From assembly GCF_036226405.1 (NCBI RefSeq), contig NZ_CP108464.1, positions 6,820,001 through 6,884,000 on the forward strand: DNA of 64,000 nucleotides, in the 5' to 3' direction. The translations under genes were made by a program, and so were the position numbers. The DNA comes from Streptomyces sp. NBC_01260. GTDB taxonomy: Bacteria; Actinomycetota; Actinomycetes; Streptomycetales; Streptomycetaceae. Each line of letters opens with the position of its first letter. Positions within the stretch are counted from its first letter, which is position 1. The notes beneath the pieces were generated by a model, which had not been told where the DNA came from, did not search any database, and worked only from the letters and a program-made list of their open reading frames with translations. Below are positions 45,165 to 54,601 of the stretch, piece by piece.

Positions 45165-48100
45165 CGGGCGCATCGTCACCTTCTACTCGTACAAGGGCGG
45201 CACCGGGCGCACCATGGCCCTTGCCAACACCGCCTGGATTCTCGCCGCCAACGGCAAACGGGTACTGGCTGTCGACTGGGATCTGGAGGCGCCCGGCCTC
45301 CACCGGTTCTTCCACCCGTTCCTCGACCCCTCGACCCTCGGTGCCACCACCGGCGTCATCGATCTGATCACCGAGTACGCCTGGGCCGCGACCAGCCCGG
45401 TGCAGCGGGCCGACGACTGGCACCGGGAGTACGCCCGGATCCAGCCGCACGCGGTCTCCCTCACTCCCGAGGCGCTCGGCTGGGAGTTCCCGCAGGGCGG
45501 AACGCTCGACTTCGTCTCCGCCGGACGGCAGAACCGCGAATACTCGGCGACCGTCTCCACCTTCGACTGGGACAACTTCTACGACCGCCTCGGCGGCGGC
45601 CACTTCTTCGACGCGCTGCGCGACGACATGAAGGCCAACTACGACTACGTCCTCATCGACAGCCGCACCGGTCTCAGCGACATCGCCGACATCTGCACGG
45701 TCCATCTGCCCGACGTGCTCGTCGACTGCTTCACCCTCAGCGACCAGTCCATCGACGGCGCCGCCTCGGTCGCCCGGCAGATCTCCGAGCGGTACACCGG
45801 CCGCCAGATCTCCATCTTCCCCGTCCCGATGCGCATCGACGAGGGCGAGAAGGAGAAGGCGGACGCCGGACGGGCCCTGGCCCGGCTGAAGTTCGACCGG
45901 CTGCCGCGCGATCTGTCCGGCGACGAACTCACCGCCTACTGGGGCGCGGTGGAGATTCCGTACCGCCCCTACTACGCGTACGAGGAGACACTCGCCACCT
46001 TCGGGGACGAGGCGGGGCTCACCAACTCGCTGCTCTCCGCCTTCGAACGGCTCACCTCCGTCATCACCGACCGGCAGATCACCTCGATGCCCCCGATCGG
46101 CGAGGAGGTACGGCTGCGCATCCGTGACGCGTTCACGCGGCGCCGGCCCGCCCTGCCCGCCGACCTCTTCCTCTGCTACGTGGCGGAGAACCGGATGTGG
46201 GCCGACTGGATCGAGTCCGCGCTCACCCGGGCCGGCTTCCGGGTCGTGCCGCGTGATGTGTCCGCCGAGCGGGGGCCGCAGGAACCCGCGGCCGTCACCG
46301 CCGAGAACGCGGCCCGGACCGTGGTGCTGCTCTCCAGCGCCTACCTCAAGTCGCAGCGTGCGGTGAGCCTGTGGGACCGGGCCGTCGCCGAGGACCCGGG
46401 CGGCGGGCGGCGCCATCTGGTGCCGCTCAGGGTCGGTGACGTACGGCTGTCCGCGCCCTACATCGACCGCAACCCCGTCGACCTCTTCCGGCTCGACGAG
46501 GTGCACGCCACAGCTGCCCTGTTACGGGCCCTGGACCGGCCCGTGCAGGTCACGGACGGGGTGTCGCCCGGACCGCGCTTCCCCGGAACCGTCCCGCGGA
46601 TCTGGAACGCACCGCCGCGCAACCCCGGATTCACCGGCCGCTCCATGGTCCTGGAGCGGATGCGCGACCAGCTCGGCGGCGGCATGGCCGTCGTGCTGCC
46701 GCAGCCGCAGACGCTGTACGGGCTCGGCGGCGTCGGCAAGACCCAGGTCGCCCTGGAGTACGTGCACCGGTTCATGGCCGACTACGACCTGGTCTGGTGG
46801 ATATCGTCCGAGCAGACCGACGACGTGGTCGCCGGTCTCGCCGAACTCGCCGTCCGGCTCGGTGCCCAGGGCGGTGACGACATGGCGGCCGCCTCCCAGG
46901 AGGCGGTCGACCTGCTGCGGCGCGGGGTGCCGTCGGACCGCTGGCTGCTGGTCTTCGACAACGCCGACGACCCGGAACGGCTCCGCCGCTACTTCCCGCA
47001 GGGCGGCTCCGGGCACATCCTGGTCACCTCCCGCAACCAGGCCTGGTCCCAGCACGGCGACGCACTGCCCGTCGACGTCTTCATGCGTGAGGAGTCCATC
47101 GAACACCTCCAGCGCCGGGCACCGGGGCTGAGCGACGAGGACGCCGCCCAGGTGGCCACCGCGGTGGGGGACCTGCCGCTCGCCGTCGAACAGGCCGCGG
47201 CCTGGATCGCGGAGACCGCCACCCCGATCGACACCTATCTGGAACAGCTGGCCCAGCAGGCGCCGGAGGTCCTGGCGCTCAACCAGCCGGCCGGCTACCC
47301 GGAGCCGGTCGCCGCGACCTGGAACATCTCCATCGAACGCCTCAAGGAGCGCTCGCCCGCCGCGGTGCGGCTGCTCCAGCTCTGCGCCTTCTTCGCCCCC
47401 GAGCCGATCTCGGGGAACCTGCTGTACAGCAAGGAGATGATCGAGGCGCTGAAGCCGTACGACGCCTCGCTCCAGGAGAAGCTGGTACTGGGCCGGGTCA
47501 TCCGGGAGATCGGCCGGTTCGCCCTCGCCAAGGTCGACCAGGTCTCCAACTCCATCCAGGTGCACCGGCTTGTCCAGGCCGTCATCCGGGCGCAGCTCAG
47601 TCAGGAGGAGCAGCGGGACGCCCGGCACGCCGTCCACCGCATTCTGGCGGGTGCCCGGCCCGATGACGACGAGCCGATCGACAACCCGGCCAACTGGCCC
47701 CAGTTCGCCACCATATGGCCGCACCTCGGCCCGTCCGACGCGCGCAACTGCAAGGAGCCGGAAGCCCGCAGGCTGCTGATCGACCGGGTCCGCTACCTGT
47801 GGAAGCGCGGTGACTTCAGGACGGCCACCACGCTCTGCGAGGAGCTGCGCGAGATCTGGCGCGAGACGCTGGGGGAGCGGGACATCCAGTACCTCTACCT
47901 CTGCTTCCACCTGTCCAACATCTACCGCTCGCGCGGCCGTTACGTGGAGGCGAGGGAGCTCGACGAGATCACCCTGGCGACCCAGCGGGAGGTGCTGGGC
48001 CCGGAGCATCCGCACACGTACATGAGCACCAGCAGCCTGGCGACGGACCTCGGGACGCTCGGGGAGTACACCCGGGCGATCGAGCTGGCGACCGAGGCGA

Positions 48101-49083
48101 CCGACGGGTTCAACCAGATCTTCCACGACTCGCACCCCAGGGCCCTGGCCGCGGCCAACAACCTGGCGTTCACCCTGCGGTCCATCGGCCAGTACGCCAA
48201 GGCACGCGAGATCGACCAGGACGTCTTCGACCGGCGCCGGGAGGTGCTCGGCGAGGAACACCCCTACAGCCTCTCCTCGGCCATGAGTCTGGCCCGCGAC
48301 CTGCGTGACGTCGGCCGGTACGAGGACTCGGTGGGCCTGCTGAGCCGTACGTACGACAGCTACAAGGCCACCCTCGGCCGGTCCTTCCCCGGCACCCTCA
48401 GCGCGGCGAAGGCCCTGGCCGTGTCGCTGCGCCGGGCGGGGCGGCTGGAGGACGCCCGCCGGCTCACGGTGGCGACCCGGGCCCGGTACCGGGCCAAGTA
48501 CACCTCCGCCAACCCGGAGTCGCTGGCCTGCGATCTCAATCTGGCGGCCGACCTGTTCGCGGCCGGAGAGGCGGGCGAGGCCAGGGATACCGCCCGGGAG
48601 GTCGTCGACCAGTACATGAAGGTGCCGGGAGAGAAGCATCCGTACACTCTGGCCGCGCTGAACAACCTGGGCGTCTACCTCCTGGGGGCCGGTGAGGCCG
48701 AGGAGTCGGAGCTGGTGCTGACCCGGGTGGTCGCCTCGATGCGGGAGGTGTACGGGCGGGAGCACCCCAACACGCTGTTCAGCGTGATGAACCTGGCCAA
48801 CACCACCGCGGACCGGGGCGATCTGGACCTGGTGCTGGTGACCGAGCGGCAGCTGGCCGGACAGTTCCGGGTGGCCCTGGGGGCGCATCACCCGGAGACA
48901 CTGGCCATGAAGTCGAACATGGCGGTCACGCTCGACGCCATGGGGCGCAAGGACGAGGCGCTCCAGATCAGGGCGGAGACGGTCGAGGAGCTGACCCGGC
49001 AGCTCGGCGACGAACATCCGCTCACCCGGATCGCCCGGGACGAGCGCCGGTTCCAGCGTGAACTGGAACCGCTCGCGGTATGA
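45148..49083 (+). CDS. fxsT: FxsT: ParA-like / TIR / NB-ARC / TPR protein of the FxSxx-COOH system
   Basis: 1311 aa from ATG 45148 (GGAGG six bases upstream; ATG 45118 is less likely). Domains in order: ParA/MinD-like NTPase with FYSYKGGTGRTMALANTAW at residues 12-30 and LIDSRTGLSDIADI; TIR-like segment about 335-460 starting ADLFLCYVAENRMWADWIE; NB-ARC STAND ATPase about 510-800 with P-loop YGLGGVGKTQVALEY and WLLVFDNADD; TPR repeats from about 885 to the end, with the recurring GxxHPxT pattern of kinesin-light-chain-type TPRs. Residue 459 is encoded by TTA (46522-46524). The architecture is that of a sensor-effector. Closed by a bidirectional terminator. Confidence 0.93.
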   Translation: MTASRDGRIVTFYSYKGGTGRTMALANTAWILAANGKRVLAVDWDLEAPGLHRFFHPFLDPSTLGATTGVIDLITEYAWAATSPVQRADDWHREYARIQPHAVSLTPEALGWEFPQGGTLDFVSAGRQNREYSATVSTFDWDNFYDRLGGGHFFDALRDDMKANYDYVLIDSRTGLSDIADICTVHLPDVLVDCFTLSDQSIDGAASVARQISERYTGRQISIFPVPMRIDEGEKEKADAGRALARLKFDRLPRDLSGDELTAYWGAVEIPYRPYYAYEETLATFGDEAGLTNSLLSAFERLTSVITDRQITSMPPIGEEVRLRIRDAFTRRRPALPADLFLCYVAENRMWADWIESALTRAGFRVVPRDVSAERGPQEPAAVTAENAARTVVLLSSAYLKSQRAVSLWDRAVAEDPGGGRRHLVPLRVGDVRLSAPYIDRNPVDLFRLDEVHATAALLRALDRPVQVTDGVSPGPRFPGTVPRIWNAPPRNPGFTGRSMVLERMRDQLGGGMAVVLPQPQTLYGLGGVGKTQVALEYVHRFMADYDLVWWISSEQTDDVVAGLAELAVRLGAQGGDDMAAASQEAVDLLRRGVPSDRWLLVFDNADDPERLRRYFPQGGSGHILVTSRNQAWSQHGDALPVDVFMREESIEHLQRRAPGLSDEDAAQVATAVGDLPLAVEQAAAWIAETATPIDTYLEQLAQQAPEVLALNQPAGYPEPVAATWNISIERLKERSPAAVRLLQLCAFFAPEPISGNLLYSKEMIEALKPYDASLQEKLVLGRVIREIGRFALAKVDQVSNSIQVHRLVQAVIRAQLSQEEQRDARHAVHRILAGARPDDDEPIDNPANWPQFATIWPHLGPSDARNCKEPEARRLLIDRVRYLWKRGDFRTATTLCEELREIWRETLGERDIQYLYLCFHLSNIYRSRGRYVEARELDEITLATQREVLGPEHPHTYMSTSSLATDLGTLGEYTRAIELATEATDGFNQIFHDSHPRALAAANNLAFTLRSIGQYAKAREIDQDVFDRRREVLGEEHPYSLSSAMSLARDLRDVGRYEDSVGLLSRTYDSYKATLGRSFPGTLSAAKALAVSLRRAGRLEDARRLTVATRARYRAKYTSANPESLACDLNLAADLFAAGEAGEARDTAREVVDQYMKVPGEKHPYTLAALNNLGVYLLGAGEAEESELVLTRVVASMREVYGREHPNTLFSVMNLANTTADRGDLDLVLVTERQLAGQFRVALGAHHPETLAMKSNMAVTLDAMGRKDEALQIRAETVEELTRQLGDEHPLTRIARDERRFQRELEPLAV

Positions 49084-49088
49084 GGAAG

Positions 49089-49120
49089 CGGGAGCGTCCG
49101 GCCGTCGCCGGACGCTCCCG
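49089..49120. terminator. Bidirectional terminator after fxsT
   Basis: Perfect 14-bp stem CGGGAGCGTCCGGC / GCCGGACGCTCCCG, loop CGTC, between fxsT (+) and the alpha/beta hydrolase (-). Confidence 0.85.
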
Positions 49121-49130
49121 CCCCCGCTGC

Positions 49131-50006
49131 TCACCGCTCCGTCGTGTCCAGCAGCCAGGTGAGGATCCGGGGGAGCGCGTGCAGCGCGTCGAAATGCGCT
49201 GCCGCCGGCTCCACCACGACGGTGGCGCCCGGAATGCGGCTCGCCAGCCAGCGGGTGTGCCCGACCGGTGAGAAGACGTCCTTCTCGCCGTGCCACAACA
49301 GCACCGGACCGGTGATGTCGGCCGGGTCGAACCCCCAGGGACGGCTGAACGCGAGCGCGTCGTCGATCCAGCCGTACGCCGAAGTGCGCAATCCCTCACG
49401 GTAGTTCCGCAACAGCATGGTGCGGACGCCGGCGTCGTTGACCACCATCCGGTCGGAGTCGGTCAGCTCCCGGCGCAGATCGTCGATGAGCCGGACCGGA
49501 TCCCTTCTGATCACGGCGGACCGTGAGATGAACGACTCCGCGAGCCCGTCCGGATCGTCGGCCGCAGTGGTGTACGCCTCCACATTGGAGGCGGCCATCC
49601 CGTCGAACCAGTCGAGGCCGACGGCGTCCCAGGGGGCCAGACCCACCAGGGCCGCGGTACGGGTGACCCGTTCGGGCATCAGCGCGGCGCAGGCCAGGGC
49701 GTGAGAGGCGCCGCCGGACCGGCCCACGACGGCGAACTGTTCGATCCCGATATGGTCCGCGATGGCCCGGACGTCCTCCACCGCGTCGGCGACACAGCGG
49801 CCCGGCTGCCGGTCGGAATCGCCGTATCCCGGCCGGTCGTAGGTGATCAGCTGCGTCTTGCGCTGGTAGAGCACCATGCCGCGCGGAGCCGGCCCGAGCC
49901 TGCTGCCGGGCATTCCGTGCAGCAGGAAGACCGGTCTGCCACGAGGATCCCCCAGACGTTCCACCACCAGTTGCCGTCCGTCGGTTGCGCGCACGCGACT
50001 GCGCAC
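49131..50006 (-). CDS. Alpha/beta hydrolase
   Basis: 291 aa, GTG start with AAGGAGG seven bases upstream on the minus strand. Fold markers: VFLLHGMPGSRLGP oxyanion loop, TYDRPGYGDSDRQPGR, nucleophile elbow VVGRSGGASHA (Ser), and the late HGEKDVFSP and AAHFDALH supplying Asp and His. No signal peptide, so intracellular. Substrate unknown. A 13-base palindrome TGATGGaCCATCA lies at 50067-50079, upstream of its start. Confidence 0.87.
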   Translation of the reverse strand: MRSRVRATDGRQLVVERLGDPRGRPVFLLHGMPGSRLGPAPRGMVLYQRKTQLITYDRPGYGDSDRQPGRCVADAVEDVRAIADHIGIEQFAVVGRSGGASHALACAALMPERVTRTAALVGLAPWDAVGLDWFDGMAASNVEAYTTAADDPDGLAESFISRSAVIRRDPVRLIDDLRRELTDSDRMVVNDAGVRTMLLRNYREGLRTSAYGWIDDALAFSRPWGFDPADITGPVLLWHGEKDVFSPVGHTRWLASRIPGATVVVEPAAAHFDALHALPRILTWLLDTTER

Positions 50007-50423
50007 TCCGCGCCTCCTTGTGTCCGTGCGGGCACGACGTGCCCGGCTTTCCCCGCAATGATTCGATGATGGACCATCAAAGCGCTTATTGGGACTGCGC
50101 GTTGAACGAATACGGGGCGCGTCGAGGGGGCGCGCGGGCGCGATTTCGCCGGACGCATCGACAACCGGACCCGCAGGGGTGAATACCGGACAGGACTAGT
50201 CCTCACCCGCTGCTGAACGGACGATCGCACCGGGTGTTCGCAGAAGGGATCGGCAAGGCCTGACCTCCGGTAAGTGAACGCGAGGAGACCGAAGGGGTGT
50301 TGTCATGTGTGCGTCCTGAAGTCGGCCTTGTGTGCTATCTGCTCCGTCGGAATAGTGGGCGCCCCATCCTCCGTGTACGGGCGACCCCACATCACCCGTG
50401 CGCGGCCCCACAGGAGGTCGAAG
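50007..50423. other. Divergent intergenic region between hydrolase and protease
   Basis: 417 bases without a convincing gene. Contains the palindrome TGATGG-a-CCATCA (50067-50079), which could be an operator for the hydrolase gene, and the leader of the protease gene. Nothing else is recognisable. Confidence 0.5.
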
Positions 50424-51509
50424 TTGAAGCATCGACGCATATCCAGGAAGCGTGCAGTGCTGGCGGGTTCGGCGGTGGTCGCCCTGGTCGCAGCGGGAGC
50501 GACGTTCCAGAGTGCGAACGCCAGTGAAGGAACGCCTGAGGTCACCGCGCGGACACTGACGGCCGACGCGGCCGGAAAGCTCGCCACCGGTCTGGGGAAG
50601 GACCTGGGCGCCGACGCGGCGGGTTCGTACTACGACGCCAAGTCGAAGAACCTGGTGATGAACGTGGTCGACCAGGCCGCCGCCGAGCAGGTGCGGCAGG
50701 CGGGCGGCCGGGCCAGAGTCGTGCAGAACTCGCTCGCCGAGCTGAAGTCGGCCCGGCAGACCCTGGCCGGCAAGGCCGCGATCCCCGGCACCTCATGGGC
50801 CGTCGACCCGGTCAGCAACAGGGTCGTCGTCACCGCCGACCGTACGGTCAAGGGCGCCGAGCTGAGCCGGCTCAGCTCGGTGGTCGAGGGGCTGGGCGGC
50901 AAGGCCCGGCTCAAGAAGTCCGCCGGGGAGTTCAAGCCGCTCATCGCGGGCGGCGACGCGATCTGGGGCGACGGCGGGCGCTGCTCGCTCGGCTTCAACG
51001 TGGTCAAGGGCGGCGAACCGTACTTCCTGACCGCCGGGCACTGCACCGAGGCGATCTCCAACTGGTCGGACTCGCAGGGCGGCGGGGAGATCGGCACCAA
51101 CGCGGGCTCGGATTTCCCGGACAACGACTTCGGGCTGGTGAAGTACACCTCGGGCACCGCGCACCCCAGCGAGGTCGACCTCTACAACGGCTCCACCCAG
51201 CCGATCACCAAGGCGGGCGAGGCGACCGTCGGGATGACGGTGACGCGCAGCGGTTCCACCACCCAGGTGCACGACGGCCAGGTGACGGGGCTGGACGCCA
51301 CGGTCAACTACGGCAACGGCGACATCGTCAACGGGCTGATCCAGACGACGGTCTGCGCCGAGCCCGGCGACAGCGGCGGCTCACTCTTCGCCGGTGACAC
51401 GGCGATCGGGCTGACCTCGGGCGGCAGCGGCGACTGCTCCTCGGGCGGCGAGACGTTCTTCCAGCCGGTGCCGGAGGCGCTGGCGGCCTTCGGGGCGGAG
51501 ATCGGCTGA
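50424..51509 (+). CDS. Secreted streptogrisin-type serine protease with long pro-region
   Basis: 361 aa from a TTG start at 50424, strongly supported by AGGAGGTC five bases upstream. Signal peptide about 1-34 ([15 protein letters not shown], ending SANA). A pro-domain of about 135 residues is longer than in the paralogue at 38327 and resembles streptogrisin C/D-type precursors. Mature domain from about 170 with [15 protein letters not shown] and [10 protein letters not shown]. The paralogue has Pro after GDSGG where this enzyme has Ser. Confidence 0.93.
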   Translation: MKHRRISRKRAVLAGSAVVALVAAGATFQSANASEGTPEVTARTLTADAAGKLATGLGKDLGADAAGSYYDAKSKNLVMNVVDQAAAEQVRQAGGRARVVQNSLAELKSARQTLAGKAAIPGTSWAVDPVSNRVVVTADRTVKGAELSRLSSVVEGLGGKARLKKSAGEFKPLIAGGDAIWGDGGRCSLGFNVVKGGEPYFLTAGHCTEAISNWSDSQGGGEIGTNAGSDFPDNDFGLVKYTSGTAHPSEVDLYNGSTQPITKAGEATVGMTVTRSGSTTQVHDGQVTGLDATVNYGNGDIVNGLIQTTVCAEPGDSGGSLFAGDTAIGLTSGGSGDCSSGGETFFQPVPEALAAFGAEIG

Positions 51510-51528
51510 CAGCTCTTCCCGCAGTGGT

Positions 51529-51559
51529 GAATGGCCCCCGGCGATGCCGGGGGCCATTC
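51529..51559 (+). terminator. Terminator after the second protease
   Basis: Perfect 14-bp stem GAATGGCCCCCGGC / GCCGGGGGCCATTC with loop GAT. Confidence 0.85.
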
Positions 51560-51765
51560 CTCTGTGTTCGCGCGGGTGCGAGGCGCGGTCAACGAGGGCC
51601 CCCGCGTCTGCGCCTGCTCGCCGAGCCCGCGGTGCTCGGCCGCCGCGCGGACGTGAAGACGGTTGTGAGGGGGAGAGGGGAGAGAGAAGGGTGCCGACGG
51701 GTCTTTTGCCCCCCCTGAAGGCACATGCTCGCTAATGCTCGAAACGTGATGGCGATGAACAACTC

Positions 51766-51795
51766 TTGACATGTCGCGGACATTCCCGCGAGAGT
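51766..51795 (+). promoter_or_regulatory. Candidate promoter for the GH109-like operon
   Basis: Perfect -35 TTGACA at 51766-51771, 18-base spacer and GAGAGT at 51790-51795, about 45 bases before the ATG. The preceding 200 bases (from 51560) contain no gene that I can support. Confidence 0.45.
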
Positions 51796-51840
51796 CGTCC
51801 ACGCCAGTGATGCCGGTCGAGTATCGAGGAGCGTTGTCGC

Positions 51841-53307
51841 ATGCCCGAAACCCCCGAAGTCTCACGCCGTTTGGTCCTGGGAGGAACACTGGCCGCAGGG
51901 GCCCTCGCCGCAGGGATCGGATCCGCCGGGAGCGCCTCAGCGGCTCCCGCGTCCGGATCCGTATCCGGAACGGCTTCCGCTTCCGCACTCGCCGGGGCCG
52001 CCGGCCCCCGTCGCCGGGCCGGTCAGAAGTCCATGGTCAACGTCCCCTTCGAGCCTCACAAGACGGTCCGCGTCGGTGTCATCGGGCTCGGCAACCGGGG
52101 CTCCGGGATGACCACGGGCTGGTCCGTCATCCCCGGCTGCGTCGTCGCGGCGGTCTGCGACATCCGCGCCGACCGTGCGAAGCGCACCGCGGACCAGCTC
52201 GTCGCCGCCGGGAAGGCGCGTCCGGCGGAGTTCGGCGGCTCCGCCGACTCCTACGCGCAGATGCTCAAGCGCGACGACATCGATCTCGTGTACATCGCGA
52301 CGCCCTGGGAATTCCACTACGAGCAGGGCAGGGCCGCGCTCCTGTCCGGCAAGCACGTCGTCGTCGAGCTGCCCATCGCGACCCGGCTCGAGGAGCTGTG
52401 GGACCTCGTGGACACCTCGGAACGCACCCGCAGGAACCTGATGCTGTCCGAGAACTGCAGTTACGGCCGCAACGAGCTGGCCATGCTCAAGATGGCCCAC
52501 GAGGGCCTGTTCGGCGATGTCACCAACGGGCACGGCGGCTACATGCACGACCTGCGTTCCCTGCTCTTCTCGGACACGTACTACACCGACTCCTGGCGTC
52601 GCCTCTGGCACACCCGCTCCACCGCGTCCTTCTACGCCATGCACGGTCTCGCCCCCATCGCGGCGGCCATGGACATCAACCGCGGCGACCGGATGACCAC
52701 GCTGAAGGCCACCGCGACCGCTGCGAAGGGGCTCGCCGACTACCGCGAGCGCTTCATGCCCAAGTCCCACCCGTCCTGGAACGAGACGTACATCAACGGT
52801 GACCTCGTCACCTGCCAGATCGAGACGGCGAAGGGCCGGATGATCCGGGCCGAGCACGCGGTCAGCTCACCCCGCCCGTACAGCAGGATCAACTCACTCG
52901 TGGGCAGCCGGGGCATCTTCGAGGACTACGCGGGCACCTCGCCCACCGGTGGACGCATCTACGTCGAGCCGGATCACGGCGGCGACACGTGGCGCGACTT
53001 CGACGCGTACCGCAAGGAGTTCGACCACTGGCTGTGGAAGGAGCTCGGTGACGAGGCCGAGAACGGCGGCCACGGGGGCATGGACTACATCCTCCAGTGG
53101 CGCACGGTCCAGCTGATGCGGGCCGGACTGGTCCCCGACATCGACGTGTACGACTCCGCGTCGTGGTGCGCGCCGGTTCCGCTGAGCGTCAAGTCCCTCG
53201 CGGCCAAGGGCCGTCCCGTCGACATCCCGGACTTCACCCGCGGCTCCTGGGTCAACCTGCGCACCGGCCTCGACTCGCGCACCACCGAGATGCCCCCCGT
53301 CGTCTGA
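51841..53307 (+). CDS. Tat-exported Gfo/Idh/MocA-fold protein, GH109 (alpha-N-acetylgalactosaminidase)-like
   Basis: 488 aa. Twin-arginine signal SRRLVLGGTLAAGALAAG at residues 8-25. Mature part: NAD-binding VRVGVIGLGNRGSGMTTGW, then AVCDIRADRA. Also present are MLSENCSYGRNELAML, GYMHDLRSLL, YAMHGLAPIAAAMDINRGDR and HGGMDYILQWR. This set, with the His in HGL and the MDINRGDR block, is the GH109 pattern: retaining glycosidases that use tightly bound NAD by an oxidation-elimination mechanism. Expected to cleave terminal alpha-GalNAc outside the cell. Followed 26 bases later by a secreted NEW3-type protein. Confidence 0.86.
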   Translation: MPETPEVSRRLVLGGTLAAGALAAGIGSAGSASAAPASGSVSGTASASALAGAAGPRRRAGQKSMVNVPFEPHKTVRVGVIGLGNRGSGMTTGWSVIPGCVVAAVCDIRADRAKRTADQLVAAGKARPAEFGGSADSYAQMLKRDDIDLVYIATPWEFHYEQGRAALLSGKHVVVELPIATRLEELWDLVDTSERTRRNLMLSENCSYGRNELAMLKMAHEGLFGDVTNGHGGYMHDLRSLLFSDTYYTDSWRRLWHTRSTASFYAMHGLAPIAAAMDINRGDRMTTLKATATAAKGLADYRERFMPKSHPSWNETYINGDLVTCQIETAKGRMIRAEHAVSSPRPYSRINSLVGSRGIFEDYAGTSPTGGRIYVEPDHGGDTWRDFDAYRKEFDHWLWKELGDEAENGGHGGMDYILQWRTVQLMRAGLVPDIDVYDSASWCAPVPLSVKSLAAKGRPVDIPDFTRGSWVNLRTGLDSRTTEMPPVV

Positions 53308-53333
53308 AGACCTCCCTCACCAAGGAGCACGTC

Positions 53334-54353
53334 ATGAGACCGGCCCGACTGATCAACCCGCTCAGAGCCGTCGCCGTGACGGCGGCGATCATGCTCGTTC
53401 CCGTGCAGGCGGCCACGGCCGCGCCCGCCGAGCCGGCCGCGGCCACGCAGCAGGCGGCCGCTTCCGACGCGCGGACCGAAGTGACCGTCTCTCCCGTGGA
53501 TCTCGACGGACCGGCCATCTCGGCGGTGGAGGTCACCGTCAAGAACACCGCCCCGCAGCGGCTGCGTTCCCTCAAGGTGTCGTTCGCCGGGCCTGTCGGG
53601 TGGGCGGTCCAGCCGTCCGTACGCGGCGTGGACGGCTCCCTCGCGACAGGCGCCTCCGCCTCCGCGACGTTCCGGATCCAGGTCCCGGAGAAGCGTTCCG
53701 GCTTTGTGCTCCGTACGTTCACGGCGACCGCGGTCTACCAGGGCGGGGACGGCCGCGGAACGGCCACCGGCACCCGGTCCGAGCGCTCCGGATCGCCGCA
53801 GGCGAACCTGGCGGCGGCGTACAACGGTGTGGCCGTCACCGACGAGTCCGCCACGACGGCCGGCGACTACGACGGCGAGGGCAACACCTTCTCGGCGCAG
53901 AAGCTCGCCGCGGTCGGCCTCACTCCCGGGGCGACCGTCGAGGCCCTGGGCGCGAGACTGACCTGGCCGGACGTGCCGGCCGGCTCGAAGGACAACGTGG
54001 CGAGTTCCGGGCAGGCCGTCGAGCTGACCGGCAAGGGCACCGAGCTGGTGTTCCTCGGCTCCGGCGTCGGCAGCGGGGCCACGGGCAGCGCCACCGTCTT
54101 CTACACCGACGGCACATCCGACACGGCGTCGTTCGGCTTCCCCAACTGGTCGTTCGACCCGGTCACGGCGCATGGTGCGACGCTGGTCAAGTCCACCGAC
54201 GGCCGCAACCGGCCCGACGGGTACGGCAACGCCACGGTGAAGTACAGCGTGTTCGCCAACTCGATCCCGCTGGACGCGTCCAGAACGGTCGAGTTCGTGG
54301 TCCTGCCCGCGAACGCGAATGTCCACATCTTCGACATGGCGATCGCTTCCTGA
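53334..54353 (+). CDS. Secreted NEW3/NPCBM-associated-type protein
   Basis: 339 aa from ATG 53334 with CAAGGAG six bases upstream. Signal peptide about 1-30 (AVTAAIMLVPVQAATA). Residues about 48-125 form an Ig-like NEW3 domain (VTVKNTAPQRLRSLKVSFAG). Residues about 160-300 begin NLAAAYNGVAVTDESATTAG, a beta-sandwich often appended to glycosidases. No catalytic domain is visible, so it is probably a carbohydrate-binding or stabilising partner of the GH109-like enzyme just upstream. Terminator follows. Confidence 0.75.
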   Translation: MRPARLINPLRAVAVTAAIMLVPVQAATAAPAEPAAATQQAAASDARTEVTVSPVDLDGPAISAVEVTVKNTAPQRLRSLKVSFAGPVGWAVQPSVRGVDGSLATGASASATFRIQVPEKRSGFVLRTFTATAVYQGGDGRGTATGTRSERSGSPQANLAAAYNGVAVTDESATTAGDYDGEGNTFSAQKLAAVGLTPGATVEALGARLTWPDVPAGSKDNVASSGQAVELTGKGTELVFLGSGVGSGATGSATVFYTDGTSDTASFGFPNWSFDPVTAHGATLVKSTDGRNRPDGYGNATVKYSVFANSIPLDASRTVEFVVLPANANVHIFDMAIAS

Positions 54354-54396
54354 CGTCCGAGGGCGGAGGCGGCGCCCCTTCCGGGGCGTCGGCATG

Positions 54397-54445
54397 ACAA
54401 CGGGCCCGCCCGCATCACCTCAAGTGACGCGGGCGGGCCCGTTGT
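54397..54445 (+). terminator. Terminator after the NEW3-type gene
   Basis: 17-bp perfect stem starting ACAACGGGCCCGCC (54397-54413) with its complement 54429-54445; the loop region can pair further. Confidence 0.85.
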
Positions 54446-54601
54446 TCCGCGCGCCCCGCACGAGGCATGGCCGTCTCCGTGGCCGCACACCCTGTTTGTG
54501 TCGGATTTTGTTACTTCCCTTGTTCTCCTGGTGAGTTGGCCTCTGTCTTCCCGTGGAGTCGATTCACCGGATGTCGAGCTCGTTTCCCAGGAAGGGACGC
54601 C

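Noticed and set aside
46522..49296. Minus-strand 924-codon frame opposite fxsT
   Set aside because: Antisense shadow of the TPR/NB-ARC coding frame; no SD, no recognisable domain.
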